Assembly: GCF_002127655.1 (NCBI RefSeq)
Contig: NZ_NEHB01000008.1
Location: 1 to 64,000 of the forward strand
DNA from: Janthinobacterium sp. GW456P
GTDB lineage: Bacteria; Pseudomonadota; Gammaproteobacteria; Burkholderiales; Burkholderiaceae_D
Reading direction: 5' to 3'
DNA: 64,000 nucleotides
This document shows positions 8,677-17,636 of the stretch, piece by piece (position 1 is the first letter of the stretch; each line of letters opens with the position of its first letter). A model generated the notes under the pieces. The model was not told where the DNA came from and did not search any database. It saw only the letters and a list, made by a program, of their open reading frames with translations. The position numbers and the translations under genes were made by a program.

Positions 8677-9218
8677 GTCCCTATTTTTCTCCCGCCGCCG
8701 TGCGTCAGCCAGATGACATAGGCGCCGTAGTAGCCCTGCCCTTCCAAGATGACCTGCCCATCGGCAAAATAGATTTTCTCCACTTGATTGACGGTAAAAT
8801 ACGCGCGGCCATCGGCCGCCTCCACGTCGCCCAAACAACGGGCGCGGGGCCGGCAGTAGCCGCTGGCGCGCCCGATGGCCCACATCAGGTCGCCGATCAT
8901 GAAGTCGTAAATCATTTCGGCCAGCAGCGGCCGGTGGCCCGCCAGCATGGCCGTGATGTCGGGATAGCCGGCCTGCATAAGCTCGGGCAAGTCGCTTTCC
9001 TCGTACTGCAGGTCGTCTTCGCGGCAATCCTGCACGAAACTGTTGAACGGTTCGTCGAGCAGTCCCGCCAGCGCCGCTTCCGGCACGCTCAGGCGGAACG
9101 GGTGCAGCGGCAGCACGCTGTGCTGACCGTAATTGAGTTCGCGACAGTCGAGCAAGGCCAGCGGGTGGGGCTGATCACCGACCTCGCAGCGGATGCCAAG
9201 TTCTTGCTCAAACGTCAT
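8673..9218 (-). CDS. Conserved-type hypothetical protein, cytoplasmic
   Basis: A 181-residue acidic soluble protein with no signal peptide or membrane segment. Coding is supported by codon use and by the ATG at 9218 with GGTGA upstream (the codon before it, TTG, is less likely). Notable stretches are PFNSFVQDCREDDLQYEESDL and MIYDFMIGDLMWAIGRASGY, and an end GYYGAYVIWLTHGGG. No domain was recognised. Its stop codon overlaps the -35 element of the copper promoter, so transcription of this gene could interfere with that promoter. Confidence 0.65.
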   Translation of the reverse strand: MTFEQELGIRCEVGDQPHPLALLDCRELNYGQHSVLPLHPFRLSVPEAALAGLLDEPFNSFVQDCREDDLQYEESDLPELMQAGYPDITAMLAGHRPLLAEMIYDFMIGDLMWAIGRASGYCRPRARCLGDVEAADGRAYFTVNQVEKIYFADGQVILEGQGYYGAYVIWLTHGGGRKIGT

Positions 9219-9351
9219 CAATATTCACCGTCGCCATACCCGTTCCCCGTTGTACACCATCAGGGCCCCATGGTAAGCGCTGGCGGGCAAACAGGACAGG
9301 CTCAGATGCAACAGAAAACAACGGATCAGATCATGCCGCGCGGCACGCCTG

Positions 9352-10926
9352 TCAGGCCGGTTCCGTGATGCCCACGCAATTGCGCCCGTTTTCCTTGGCC
9401 ACGTACAGGGCCGCGTCGGCGGCCAGCAGCACGGCGTCCGTGCTGCGCTCGCCGTGCGACGACGAGACCACGCCCAGCGAGACCGTGATGGCGCCCGCGC
9501 CGGGAATCACGGCGGCGGCCACCTTGGCGCGCAGGCGCTCGGCCACTTGCATGGCCACGTCCAGGTCGGCATCGGGCAGCAGCATGATGAATTCGTCGCC
9601 GCCATTGCGGCACAGCACGTCGGCATCGCGCGAACAGGCGCGCATCAGCTGCGCCAGGCGCAGGATCACTTCATCGCCGATGGCATGGCCCCAGCGGTCA
9701 TTGACTTGCTTGAAATGGTCGATATCGATGGCGATGACGGAAAACGGCCGCGCCTGCGCCTGCCAGACGTCGAGCGCCGCCGCCATGCCGCGCCGGTTCG
9801 CCAGGCCCGTCAGCGGGTCCGTCTCCACGTCGGTCTTTAACTTGCCTATCCTGTTCTGCAACAACGCCAGGCCCTTCAGCAAGGCTTTCTTGATCTGCGC
9901 CGCCTCCACATACCAGGCACGGATGGACGCGATGTGCTCGCTCGTACCGGGCACATCCATGCGCCGCGCCCCCTCGGCCAGTTGCATCAGGGGCCGCGAA
10001 ATCAGGCTGGCCAGCCACCAGATGAATGGCAGGCTCAGCAAGGCGATCGGCAGGGAATGCCAGATTGTATTGGCCATCAGCTGGTTCAGCGGCGCCAGGG
10101 TCATGGCCGTGGGACGCTGTGCCACGATGCCCCAGCCCGTCGACGGCATGACGGCGTAGCCGGCCAGCATGTCCACGCCCAGGCTGTTATGCATGCGCCG
10201 GTTGCCGCCGCCCCGCTGCGTGATGATGGTGTCGATGACGTCATTGCTGCCGGCCACATGGCCCAGGCGCTCGGGGTCCGGGTGGTACAGCAGGCGCCGG
10301 TTCTGGTCGACCACGTACAGGTAAGAGCCGTCGCGGTAGTAATGCTGGCCCAGCATGGTGTACAGGATGTTTTTCTGTTTCAGGTAAATGCTGCCGCCCA
10401 CATAACCGAGGTAGCGCCCATCCTTGCCGACGATGGGATGCGAAATGAAGACCACCAGGTTGCCGACCGAGGAAACATACGGCTGCGTCACCAGCGGGCG
10501 CCGTTCGCGCAGCGCCTGGATGGCGCCGGCCGAATCGAGCGTGCGGTTTTTCAGGGCCAGGGTTTCCGGCGACACGCCCAGCACCTTGCCCTGGGCATCG
10601 ACGATGAGCACGGAATTGAAGCTGTTCGTTTGCAGCCGCAGGCGCTGCGCCTCGTCCGTCAGCCAGGCATCGTCGCCCATGCGCGATGGCAGGCTGCCGG
10701 CACTGTAGGCCAGCTGCTGGCGCGCCGACTGCAGGAAATCCTCGGCCGTGCTGGCCAGCTTGCTCGCGTAGGCGTGGTTCGCTTCCAGGGTGGTATCGAT
10801 CAACAGCTGGCGCTGCACGCTGTAGCTGGCATAAAAGGTGTTGGCCAGGGACACCAGGGCGCTGGCAAAGGCCACGAGCACGATCAAACGGCGCAAGTTC
10901 ATGCGCGGAACAGGTTTAGTCCACAT
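9352..10926 (-). CDS. Membrane diguanylate cyclase with extracytoplasmic Cache sensor
   Basis: A 524-residue protein. A first membrane helix lies at about 10-30 and a periplasmic dCache-like sensor at about 35-285, with SVGNLVVFISHPIVGKDGRYLGYVGGSIYL. A second helix is near 290-310, followed by a C-terminal GGDEF domain. The catalytic motif is intact (CRNGGDEFIMLLPDAD). An RDAD five residues upstream fits the inhibitory I-site, so product feedback is likely. It makes cyclic di-GMP from GTP in response to an unknown external signal. Start ATG at 10926; a second in-frame ATG at 10902 (MNLRRLIVLV) is equally possible, as neither has a strong ribosome-binding site. Monocistronic. Confidence 0.9.
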   Translation of the reverse strand: MWTKPVPRMNLRRLIVLVAFASALVSLANTFYASYSVQRQLLIDTTLEANHAYASKLASTAEDFLQSARQQLAYSAGSLPSRMGDDAWLTDEAQRLRLQTNSFNSVLIVDAQGKVLGVSPETLALKNRTLDSAGAIQALRERRPLVTQPYVSSVGNLVVFISHPIVGKDGRYLGYVGGSIYLKQKNILYTMLGQHYYRDGSYLYVVDQNRRLLYHPDPERLGHVAGSNDVIDTIITQRGGGNRRMHNSLGVDMLAGYAVMPSTGWGIVAQRPTAMTLAPLNQLMANTIWHSLPIALLSLPFIWWLASLISRPLMQLAEGARRMDVPGTSEHIASIRAWYVEAAQIKKALLKGLALLQNRIGKLKTDVETDPLTGLANRRGMAAALDVWQAQARPFSVIAIDIDHFKQVNDRWGHAIGDEVILRLAQLMRACSRDADVLCRNGGDEFIMLLPDADLDVAMQVAERLRAKVAAAVIPGAGAITVSLGVVSSSHGERSTDAVLLAADAALYVAKENGRNCVGITEPA

Positions 10927-11069
10927 GGAGTCGGCAGGAAATTGGAAAGTATTGCGCTACAGAAAGGGCGCATTATACCGAGACACCCGTGCCAATATTG
11001 AAATCCTGGCATCTATGGTCAAAGAATGTGAACAAGCGGCAACGCTGAGCGCCGCCGCCTTGACTTGCA

Positions 11070-11627
11070 TCAAGCGTGAATCGCGTGCTTGCGGACCCAG
11101 CCCACGTAGCGCTGCATCCAGCCCTGGAAGAAACCGAGGCTGGCCGGACCGATGCCACCGTGCTCGTCAAACAGGCCGTCCTTGGCTTGGATAAACATTT
11201 CTGGCTGTCCCAGCAGCGGCACGTCCAGGTAAGCGAGCACATTGCGCAAATGCTGTTGCGCCAGGGCCGTACCGGTGGCGCCCACGGACACGCCCAGCAC
11301 GGCGCCCGGCTTGCCGCCCCACACGCTCTGTCCATACGGACGCGAACCGTGGTCGAGGGCGTTTTTCAGCACGCCGGGGATAGAGCGGTTGTATTCGGGA
11401 GTGAGGAAGAGCAAGGCTTGCGAGGCGGAAATGTCGGATTTGAGGCGCAGCACCTGCTCGGCCTGCGCGCCATCGTCGTCTTGGTTGTACAGTGGCAAGT
11501 CGCCGATTTCAATGTGCTTGAAGGAAAACTCGGGCGGCGCCAGCTTGATGATGGCGTCGGCCAGCTTGCGGTTGAAGGAATCCTTGCGCAGGCTGCCGAC
11601 GATGATTGCGACTTGATATTGGCTCAT
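11070..11627 (-). CDS. NADPH-dependent FMN reductase / quinone (chromate-type) reductase
   Basis: A 185-residue flavodoxin-like enzyme. The N-terminal phosphate loop IIVGSLRKDSFNRKLADAI and the mid-protein LLFLTPEYNRSIPGVLKNALDHGSRP are the signature blocks of the NADPH-dependent FMN reductase family, which includes ChrR-type quinone/chromate reductases. Length is normal. It lies downstream of a strong terminator that ends the alanine racemase transcript, so it needs its own promoter. Physiological substrate unknown; a role in quinone reduction and oxidative defence is usual for the family. Confidence 0.88.
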   Translation of the reverse strand: MSQYQVAIIVGSLRKDSFNRKLADAIIKLAPPEFSFKHIEIGDLPLYNQDDDGAQAEQVLRLKSDISASQALLFLTPEYNRSIPGVLKNALDHGSRPYGQSVWGGKPGAVLGVSVGATGTALAQQHLRNVLAYLDVPLLGQPEMFIQAKDGLFDEHGGIGPASLGFFQGWMQRYVGWVRKHAIHA

Positions 11628-11647
11628 ATAAATCCCCGATGATGGTT

Positions 11648-11683
11648 AAAAAAAAGCCCTGAGGTGCGATGCACGTCAGGGCT
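11648..11683 (-). terminator. Intrinsic terminator after alanine racemase gene
   Basis: Perfect 8-bp arms AGCCCTGA (11655-11662) and TCAGGGCT (11676-11683). On the minus strand they are followed by eight Ts. It ends the dadA-alr transcript 33 bases after the alr stop. Confidence 0.93.
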
Positions 11684-11715
11684 ATCTTGCCACACAATCA
11701 TCGGTTTCGCGCTGC

Positions 11716-12843
11716 TTAGCGTGCTCCGGCCAATCCCCGGTATTCGCGATAGTAGCGTCCGCCCAGGTTCGTCAATACCTCGTAGCCGATGGTATTGGCC
11801 ATGGCCGCCACGGCGTCGACCGGGTGTTCGGCGCAGATCAGGTCGACCAGGCTGCCCGGCGCGACGCGTTCCTCGGCGATGGCGCTCACGTCCAGGGTGA
11901 TGGAATCCATCGAGATGGCGCCGATCTGCGGCACTTTCACGCCATCGACGATGGCCAGGCCCTGATTGCTCATGCTGCGCAGCCAGCCATCGGCGTAGCC
12001 GACGGACACCGTGGCCACCTGGCGCGGCGCGCTGGCCGTGTAGCGGCGGCTGTAGCCCACGTGGTCGCCGGCGGCGATCGTGCGCGTCTGCAAGACCTTG
12101 CCTTGCAGACGCACCACGGAGCGCAGCGGATTCGGCTCGCCGCCCTGCGGCCCGATGCCGTACAGGGCCGCGCCGGGGCGCACCAGGTCGAAGTGGTAAT
12201 CGGGCGACAGAAAGATGCCCGAGGAATTGGCCAGGCTGGCGCGGTAGTGCGGCAAACGGGCGCGGATGGCGATGAAACGGGCCAGCTGCTCGCCATTCAT
12301 CGGGTTGGCGCGCTCGTCGGCGCAAGCCAGGTGGCTCATGACATAGCGCACATTGATGCCGTCGAGAAAGTGCGGATCCAGCAGCCAGGCGTCGATTTCC
12401 CGCGGCGACAAGCCCATGCGCGACATGCCCGTGTCCACCTGCACGATGGCGTCCAGGGCGGTGCCCAGCGCTGCTGCGTGCGCGCGCCAGCCCGCCACCT
12501 GGGGCTCGCTGTTGAGCACGGGCGTCAGGCCGTGGGCCGTGAACTCGCCTTCCGTGCCGACGGGCGGGCCGTGCAGCACGAAGATGGCCGCGTCCGGCGC
12601 CACGTGCGGGCGCAGGCTGATGCCCTCTTCCAGATGGGCCACGAAGAAATGGCGGCAGCCTTCTTCATACAGGGCCGCGCCCACCTGCGCGGCGCCGAGG
12701 CCGTACGCGTCGGACTTCACGACGGCCGAGCAGGCGGCCGGGTGCGCCTTGTCGCGCAGCAAGCGGTAGTTGGCGCGCACGGCATCGAGGTCCACCGTCA
12801 GGATGGCGCCGCTACGTTCTTTCGGAGGCATGCTGGCCCCCAT
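11716..12843 (-). CDS. dadX: Alanine racemase (catabolic, DadX-type by context)
   Basis: A 375-residue fold-type III PLP enzyme that interconverts L- and D-alanine. The PLP lysine is in AVVKSDAYGLG near residue 40. The second catalytic base, a Tyr, is in GYSRRYTASAPRQVATVSVGYADG near 260. The start at 12843 (MGASMPPKERSG) follows the dadA stop by one base; an alternative ATG is at 12831. Sitting directly behind dadA, it most likely feeds D-alanine to the dehydrogenase during growth on alanine, as in the dadAX operons of other proteobacteria. A biosynthetic alr elsewhere cannot be excluded. Confidence 0.9.
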   Translation of the reverse strand: MGASMPPKERSGAILTVDLDAVRANYRLLRDKAHPAACSAVVKSDAYGLGAAQVGAALYEEGCRHFFVAHLEEGISLRPHVAPDAAIFVLHGPPVGTEGEFTAHGLTPVLNSEPQVAGWRAHAAALGTALDAIVQVDTGMSRMGLSPREIDAWLLDPHFLDGINVRYVMSHLACADERANPMNGEQLARFIAIRARLPHYRASLANSSGIFLSPDYHFDLVRPGAALYGIGPQGGEPNPLRSVVRLQGKVLQTRTIAAGDHVGYSRRYTASAPRQVATVSVGYADGWLRSMSNQGLAIVDGVKVPQIGAISMDSITLDVSAIAEERVAPGSLVDLICAEHPVDAVAAMANTIGYEVLTNLGGRYYREYRGLAGAR

Positions 12844-12844
12844 C

Positions 12845-14134
12845 TCAAGCCACCGCGTGTTGCAGTTTGCCATTGCCCTGCGCGCCGCTGTAGCGGCTGA
12901 CGGACAGGTCGTCGGCCAGAATCGCCGGCTTTTTCGACGACATCAGGTCGGCCAGCAATTGCGCCGAACCGCAGGACATGGTCCAGCCCAGCGTGCCGTG
13001 GCCCGTGTTGAGGAACAGGTTGCGCAGCGGCGTGCGGCCGACGATCGGCGTGCCGTCCGGCGTCATCGGGCGCAAGCCCGTCCAGAAGGTCGCCTCGCTC
13101 GTGTTGCCGCCGCCGGGGAACAGGTCGTTGACGACCATTTCCAGGGTTTCGCGGCGGCGCGGGTTCAGGTTCAGGTTGTAGCCGGCGATTTCCGCCATGC
13201 CGCCCACGCGGATGCGGTCGTCAAAACGCGTCACGGCGATCTTGTACGTTTCATCGAGGATGGTCGACACGGGCGCCTTGGCCGCGTTGACGATGGGCAC
13301 GGTGATCGAATAGCCCTTCAGCGGATACACGGGAATGTCGAGCAGCGGCTTGATGAAGCCCGTCGAATAGGAGCCCAGCGCCACGACATAGGAATCGGCC
13401 TTGACGATTTCCGCGCCACATTGCACGCCGGCGATTTCATCGCCCTGCGTCAGCAATGCATCGATGGAGACGCCATAGCGGAACTTCACGCCCAGCGCCT
13501 CGGCCATTTCGGACAGGCGCGTGGTAAACAACTGGCAATCGCCCGTTTCATCGTTGGGCAGGCGCAAGCCGCCGAACAGTTTATCCTTGACCGCTTCGAG
13601 GGCCGGCTCGGCGCGCGACAGCTCGTTGCGCTGCAGCACTTCATACGGCACACCAGCGTCTTTCAACACTTCGATATCCTTGGCTGCGTCGTTGTACTGC
13701 TTTTCGGTGCGGAACAATTGCATCGTGCCTTGCTGGCGGCCTTCATACGTGATGCCGGCCTCGGCGCGCAGCACCTTGAAGCAGTCGCGGCTGTATTCGG
13801 CCAGGCGCACCATGCGCTCCTTGTTCACGGCGTAGGCTTCCGGTGTGCAATTACGCAACATCTGCCACATCCATTTGAGCTGGGCGGCGCTGCCGTCGAG
13901 CGAGATGGCCAGCGGCGCGTGGCGCTGCATCATCCACTTCACGGCTTTCAGGGGAATGCCGGGCGCGGCCCATGGCGAAGCGTAGCCGGGCGAGATTTGC
14001 CCCGCATTCGCGAAGCTGGTTTCCAGTGCCGGGCCCGGCTGGCGGTCGATGACGGTCACCTCATGTCCTGCCTTGGCCAGATAGTAAGCACTGGTGACGC
14101 CGATGACGCCGCTACCCAGAATCACGATACGCAT
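12845..14134 (-). CDS. dadA: D-amino acid dehydrogenase small subunit
   Basis: A 429-residue flavoprotein. The N-terminal FAD motif is [21 protein letters not shown], followed by the DadA-typical [21 protein letters not shown] and a C-terminal [31 protein letters not shown]. It deaminates D-alanine and other D-amino acids oxidatively to 2-oxo acids, passing electrons to the respiratory chain at the inner membrane. GAGGAA lies upstream of the ATG. It is first in an operon with alanine racemase and is divergent from an Lrp-type regulator, the usual arrangement for alanine-inducible dad genes. Confidence 0.95.
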   Translation of the reverse strand: MRIVILGSGVIGVTSAYYLAKAGHEVTVIDRQPGPALETSFANAGQISPGYASPWAAPGIPLKAVKWMMQRHAPLAISLDGSAAQLKWMWQMLRNCTPEAYAVNKERMVRLAEYSRDCFKVLRAEAGITYEGRQQGTMQLFRTEKQYNDAAKDIEVLKDAGVPYEVLQRNELSRAEPALEAVKDKLFGGLRLPNDETGDCQLFTTRLSEMAEALGVKFRYGVSIDALLTQGDEIAGVQCGAEIVKADSYVVALGSYSTGFIKPLLDIPVYPLKGYSITVPIVNAAKAPVSTILDETYKIAVTRFDDRIRVGGMAEIAGYNLNLNPRRRETLEMVVNDLFPGGGNTSEATFWTGLRPMTPDGTPIVGRTPLRNLFLNTGHGTLGWTMSCGSAQLLADLMSSKKPAILADDLSVSRYSGAQGNGKLQHAVA

Positions 14135-14240
14135 AGTTTCCTCATTATATTTTTTTAGGCTGACGCCAGATTAACCGCTATCATATTGGGAAAGAGCCAG
14201 TATTTGTTCACGTATAAATCGAGATATTCAGCAATAAATC

Positions 14241-14741
14241 ATGAGAATCCTTAAAGAATCGGCACGTGGCCTCGACAAGCTGGACCGCCACATCCTGCGC
14301 ATCCTGCAGCAGGATGGCCGCATCTCGATGAAAGACCTGGGCGAACAGGTGGGCCTGTCGATCACGCCCTGCATCGAGCGGGTCAAGCGCATGGAGCGCG
14401 ATGGCGTCATCACGGGCTACCACGCCAAGGTGAACCCGTCCGCGCTGGGCGCCAAGCTGCTCGTCTTTGTAGAGATTACGCTGAATCAAAAATCCGCGTC
14501 CGCCTTCGAGCAATTCCGCCGCGAAGTCTTGCAGATTCCCGAAGTGCAGGAATGCCACCTGGTGTCGGGCGACTTCGATTACCTGATCAAGGCGCGCATC
14601 CATGAAATGGCCGAGTACCGCAAGCTGCTGGGCGACATGCTGCTGCAGCTGCCCGGCGCCGCGCAGTCGAAAAGCTATGTGGTGATGGAAGAAATCAAGG
14701 AAACCCTGGCGCTGTCGACCGACGTATTGCAAAACCGCTAA
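14241..14741 (+). CDS. Lrp/AsnC-family regulator, probable activator of dadA-dadX
   Basis: A 166-residue Lrp-type regulator. The N-terminal helix-turn-helix is LDKLDRHILRILQQDGRISMKDLGEQVGLSITPCIERVKRM, and the C-terminal RAM ligand-binding domain includes VQECHLVSGDFDYLIKARI. It is transcribed away from dadA across a 106-base intergenic region that is AT-rich enough to hold Lrp sites. By analogy with DadR/BkdR-type regulators it should sense alanine or leucine and control dad genes. No clear Shine-Dalgarno sequence precedes the ATG. Hairpin GTACCG/CGGTAC at 14744-14760, after the stop, lacks a U-tract. Confidence 0.92.
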   Translation: MRILKESARGLDKLDRHILRILQQDGRISMKDLGEQVGLSITPCIERVKRMERDGVITGYHAKVNPSALGAKLLVFVEITLNQKSASAFEQFRREVLQIPEVQECHLVSGDFDYLIKARIHEMAEYRKLLGDMLLQLPGAAQSKSYVVMEEIKETLALSTDVLQNR

Positions 14742-14786
14742 AAGTACCGCCTGCCGGTACCGACGGCATCGCATCTTGCGCCTTTG

Positions 14787-14792
14787 TATAAT
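14787..14792 (+). promoter_or_regulatory. Possible -10 element for the small lipoprotein-like gene
   Basis: A perfect TATAAT about 97 bases before the next gene. No good -35 is found at 16-18 bases, so the assignment is weak. Confidence 0.3.
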
Positions 14793-14889
14793 CTTGTAGC
14801 ACATTCGCGGCGAGACAAGCACACTCCTGCCATGACATCACGCCCGTCCCCTCTGAGATTGGAAGCAGTGATGCACACTGGGAGTCCAT

Positions 14890-15237
14890 ATGAACACATT
14901 GATAAAACTGGCAGCTTCCTGCCTCGCGGGCCTGGCCGTGGCCATGTGCACCGCCAGTGAATACAAGGTCAACCGCGCACCCGACAACGGCGCCATCTAT
15001 CAGAACATCAAGGTGGGCAAGACCACCCGCCTCGACCTCGACGCGGCACTGGGCAACGCCACCGTCGTCAGCTTCGATCCCGGCTATGAAGTCTGGGTCT
15101 ACAAGAACCAGCTGAAAACACCCGCCGTGACGCGGCTGATCCCCCTGCTGGGCGAAAAAGGCACACGCGAAGTGGCCGTCATGTTCGACCAGGCGGGCAT
15201 CGTGCGCAAATTCCGCATACACGAGCCACGCAAGTAG
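14890..15237 (+). CDS. Small exported protein, BamE/SmpA-like fold suspected
   Basis: A 115-residue protein with a signal peptide (MNTLIKLAASCLAGLAVAMC). The Cys comes at the end of a lipobox-like segment, although Met just before Cys is unusual. The mature part (NIKVGKTTRLDLDAALGNATVVSFDPGYEVWVYKN) has the pattern of SmpA/BamE-type proteins, where a short helix is followed by strands. GGGAG lies upstream of the ATG. A role in the outer envelope is only inferred. Confidence 0.68.
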   Translation: MNTLIKLAASCLAGLAVAMCTASEYKVNRAPDNGAIYQNIKVGKTTRLDLDAALGNATVVSFDPGYEVWVYKNQLKTPAVTRLIPLLGEKGTREVAVMFDQAGIVRKFRIHEPRK

Positions 15238-15410
15238 GCCATGGGGACGCGCCAGCAGCGCTGTTCTGCGCTGGCGGCCACGCAATGCCCCGCCGCCCTC
15301 GCGCACCTGTCCATAGGCCGGCACTGGCGCAACGACGCGCCCATCGGCCACACCCCGTTCGCCTAGCGCGTGCCGGGCAGGGGCGATAGCGGACCGTCCA
15401 GCGCAAGCCG

Positions 15411-15545
15411 GATGCCGCCATTCAGGCCGTCAGTTCGCCGCTCTCGCCTGGCGGCCCGCCGCTGAAATCCCTGCAATGGCTGCGCACGCTGTCGGTGCCG
15501 AAGAGCAGACCGATCCCATCTGGCGCACCTTCAATGCGCTGACCG
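15411..15545 (+). pseudogene. Frameshifted remnant of a paralogue of the TPR gene at 19.2 kb
   Basis: Translation from 15411 reads DAAIQAVSSPLSPGGPPLKS then LQWLRTLSVP. After a frameshift near 15512 it continues EEQTDPIWRTFNAL. This aligns with residues 154-199 of the intact gene at 19213 (DDAVKLAIQAIISPPSFGGP, PFKALQWLRTQAVPEG, ELDPIWRACGQL). The match stops on both sides and there is an in-frame stop just upstream, so only a decayed internal fragment remains. The flanking 15238-15410 and 15546-15600 hold no other recognisable gene. Confidence 0.8.
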
Positions 15546-15602
15546 GCACGCCGCTGGCGCGCTTGCGCCATAAAGCGCTGCGACCATATTATTTAATATA
15601 TT

Positions 15603-15620
15603 TGGCAAATTTATTTGCCA
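15603..15620. promoter_or_regulatory. Perfect 18-bp palindrome in AT-rich DNA
   Basis: TGGCAAAT-TT-ATTTGCCA, a perfect inverted repeat of 8-base arms, at the left edge of an unusually AT-rich stretch (about 15580-15800). This is an operator-like shape, with the regulator unknown. It lies about 110 bases upstream of a good sigma-70 promoter for the chemoreceptor gene. Confidence 0.45.
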
Positions 15621-15730
15621 CATTGCCAGCACATCTGTATCCATAAAGAAACATTTGTACGTTCATTCCCCTACTTTCTGTGAAAAAGAAGAAAAAATCG
15701 ACATATCGGACGTAAAAATCTCAAATATCA

Positions 15731-15759
15731 TTGACAAATTCATTAAATATTTGTTTAAT
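15731..15759 (+). promoter_or_regulatory. Sigma-70 promoter of the triple-PAS chemoreceptor operon
   Basis: A perfect TTGACA (15731-15736), a 17-base spacer, and TTTAAT (15754-15759, five of six matches). The surrounding sequence is strongly AT-rich. The predicted leader to the ATG at 15913 is about 145 bases. Confidence 0.65.
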
Positions 15760-15912
15760 TGGGCATATTTAATTTATTTGTTTTTTCCAGATACCGCAGC
15801 AACCGTGCCTCCGGCATCTAGCTACATCCCTCGCCTGCTTGACGGGCACGCGGCATGAACAGTCAGGAACAGTTGTGCCGGCGCGCGCCGGTCCGAGAAC
15901 ATGGAGAATGCA

Positions 15913-17634
15913 ATGAACTACCCGATGATGGCCGCTGACATGGCGAAGCAAGGGATGGATGACATGGGCCTGCTAGCCGCACTGAGCAAGGTGCAAGGGC
16001 TGATGCAGTTCGACCTGCGCGGCTGCGTGAGCGACGCCAACCCTCTCGCGCTGGACGTGTTCGGCTACCAGCGCGACGAATTGCTTGGCCAGCCACATCA
16101 GCTGCTATGCACGGCCACGCGCGAGCGTCATCAGGATGAACGGCAATTCTGGAGCCTGCTGGCCGAAGGCCAGCCGCAGGCGGGCGAATTCCGCCGCGTG
16201 GACAAGCAAGGACGGGAAGTCTGGATACAGGCCCGCTATGTGCCGCTGTCGCGCGATGGCGGACAGCCCGACCATGTCATCGCGCTCATCGACGACATCA
16301 CGGCCAATATGCAGTCGCGCCAGGATTTTTCCGGCAAGATCCAGGCCATCGAACGGGTACAGGCCGTGATCGAATTCGATTTGCAGGGCCGCGTGCTGCG
16401 CGCCAATGACAACTTTCTGCGTACCTTCGGCTATCAGGAACAAGAATTGCTCGGCCGCCACCACCGCATGTTTTGCACAGAGGAAGATGTGCAGGCGAGC
16501 AGCTACCGGCAATTATGGGAGGGACTGGAGCGCGGGCAATTCCAATCCGGCGAATTCCGCAGGCTGGACAAACTGGGCCGCGAAGTCTGGATACAGGCGT
16601 CCTACAACCCCATCCTGGATGTCGACGGCCGGCCGCTGAAGGTAATCAAGTTCGCCACCGACATCACGGCCGCCAAGCGCCTGCGCTCCGAAACGTCGGG
16701 CAAGATCGATGCCATCGCCCGTTCGCAGGCCGTGATCGAATTCGACATGCGCGGCAATATCCTGACGGCCAACAGCAATTTCCTGCGCGCCGTCGGCTAC
16801 ACGCTGGAAGAAGTGCAGGGCCAGCACCACAGCATGTTTTGCGACGATGTCCTGGTGCAGAGCGAAGGCTACCGCAACTTCTGGGCCGACCTGGGCGAAG
16901 GAAAGTTCAAGAGCGCACGTTTCCACCGCTTTGCCAAGCATGGCGCCGCCATCTGGCTGCAAGCCACGTACAATCCCATTCTCGACACCGATGGCCGCGC
17001 CTTCAAGGTCGTCAAATTCGCCATGGATATCACGCAGCAGGTCGAGCGCGAACAGACCGTCAGCAGCCGCGTCGCCGGCATCGGCGAGGCCATGCAACAG
17101 CTCGCCGGCGCCATCGACAGCATCGGCCATGGCGCCGCGCATGCGAGCACCATCGCACAGCAAACGGTACAGCATGCCCGGCAGGGGCACGTACTGCTCG
17201 GCCAATCGATCGACTCCATCCTGGAAATCCAGAAATCGTCGCAGGACGTGCAGGAAATCGTCAGCACCATCAGCGATATTGCGATCCAGACCAACCTGCT
17301 GGCCTTCAATGCGGCCGTCGAGGCCGCCCGCGCAGGCGAACATGGCCGCGGGTTCGCCATCGTCGCCGATGAAGTGCGCAAACTGGCCGAGAAATCCGGC
17401 GATGCCGCACGCAACATCGCGCGCCTGATCGACGCCACCATCAGCCGCGTCGATCAAAGCGGCACCCTGTCGGAACAAGTGCGCCTGTCCTTCGAACAGA
17501 TCCGTGACTCCGTTCATAACACAACACAATCGATAGGCCAGATCGATCAGGCCACGGCTGCCCAGGTCGATTCCAGCAGGCATGTGGCGCAGCTGCTGAC
17601 GGACCTGCAGGCAACCGCCGCCGCGGAGCACTGA
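15913..17634 (+). CDS. Soluble chemoreceptor with three PAS domains
   Basis: A 573-residue cytoplasmic receptor with no membrane helix. Three PAS/PAC units occur in tandem at roughly 20-130, 140-255 and 265-375, each with the recurring VIEFD-xGxxLxAN-FLxxxGY core and an EVWIQAxYNPILD-type second half. An MA signalling domain follows, with tip [20 protein letters not shown] and [20 protein letters not shown]. The layout resembles BdlA/Aer-2-like receptors that sense redox or oxygen through PAS-bound cofactors; the cofactor here is unknown. GGAG six bases upstream favours ATG 15913 over 15901. Two bases separate it from the triple-CheW gene, so they form an operon. Confidence 0.9.
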   Translation: MNYPMMAADMAKQGMDDMGLLAALSKVQGLMQFDLRGCVSDANPLALDVFGYQRDELLGQPHQLLCTATRERHQDERQFWSLLAEGQPQAGEFRRVDKQGREVWIQARYVPLSRDGGQPDHVIALIDDITANMQSRQDFSGKIQAIERVQAVIEFDLQGRVLRANDNFLRTFGYQEQELLGRHHRMFCTEEDVQASSYRQLWEGLERGQFQSGEFRRLDKLGREVWIQASYNPILDVDGRPLKVIKFATDITAAKRLRSETSGKIDAIARSQAVIEFDMRGNILTANSNFLRAVGYTLEEVQGQHHSMFCDDVLVQSEGYRNFWADLGEGKFKSARFHRFAKHGAAIWLQATYNPILDTDGRAFKVVKFAMDITQQVEREQTVSSRVAGIGEAMQQLAGAIDSIGHGAAHASTIAQQTVQHARQGHVLLGQSIDSILEIQKSSQDVQEIVSTISDIAIQTNLLAFNAAVEAARAGEHGRGFAIVADEVRKLAEKSGDAARNIARLIDATISRVDQSGTLSEQVRLSFEQIRDSVHNTTQSIGQIDQATAAQVDSSRHVAQLLTDLQATAAAEH

Positions 17635-17636
17635 GC

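Noticed and set aside
14744-14760. Hairpin after the Lrp-type gene as an intrinsic terminator
   Set aside because: The GTACCG/CGGTAC stem is short and no T-run follows.
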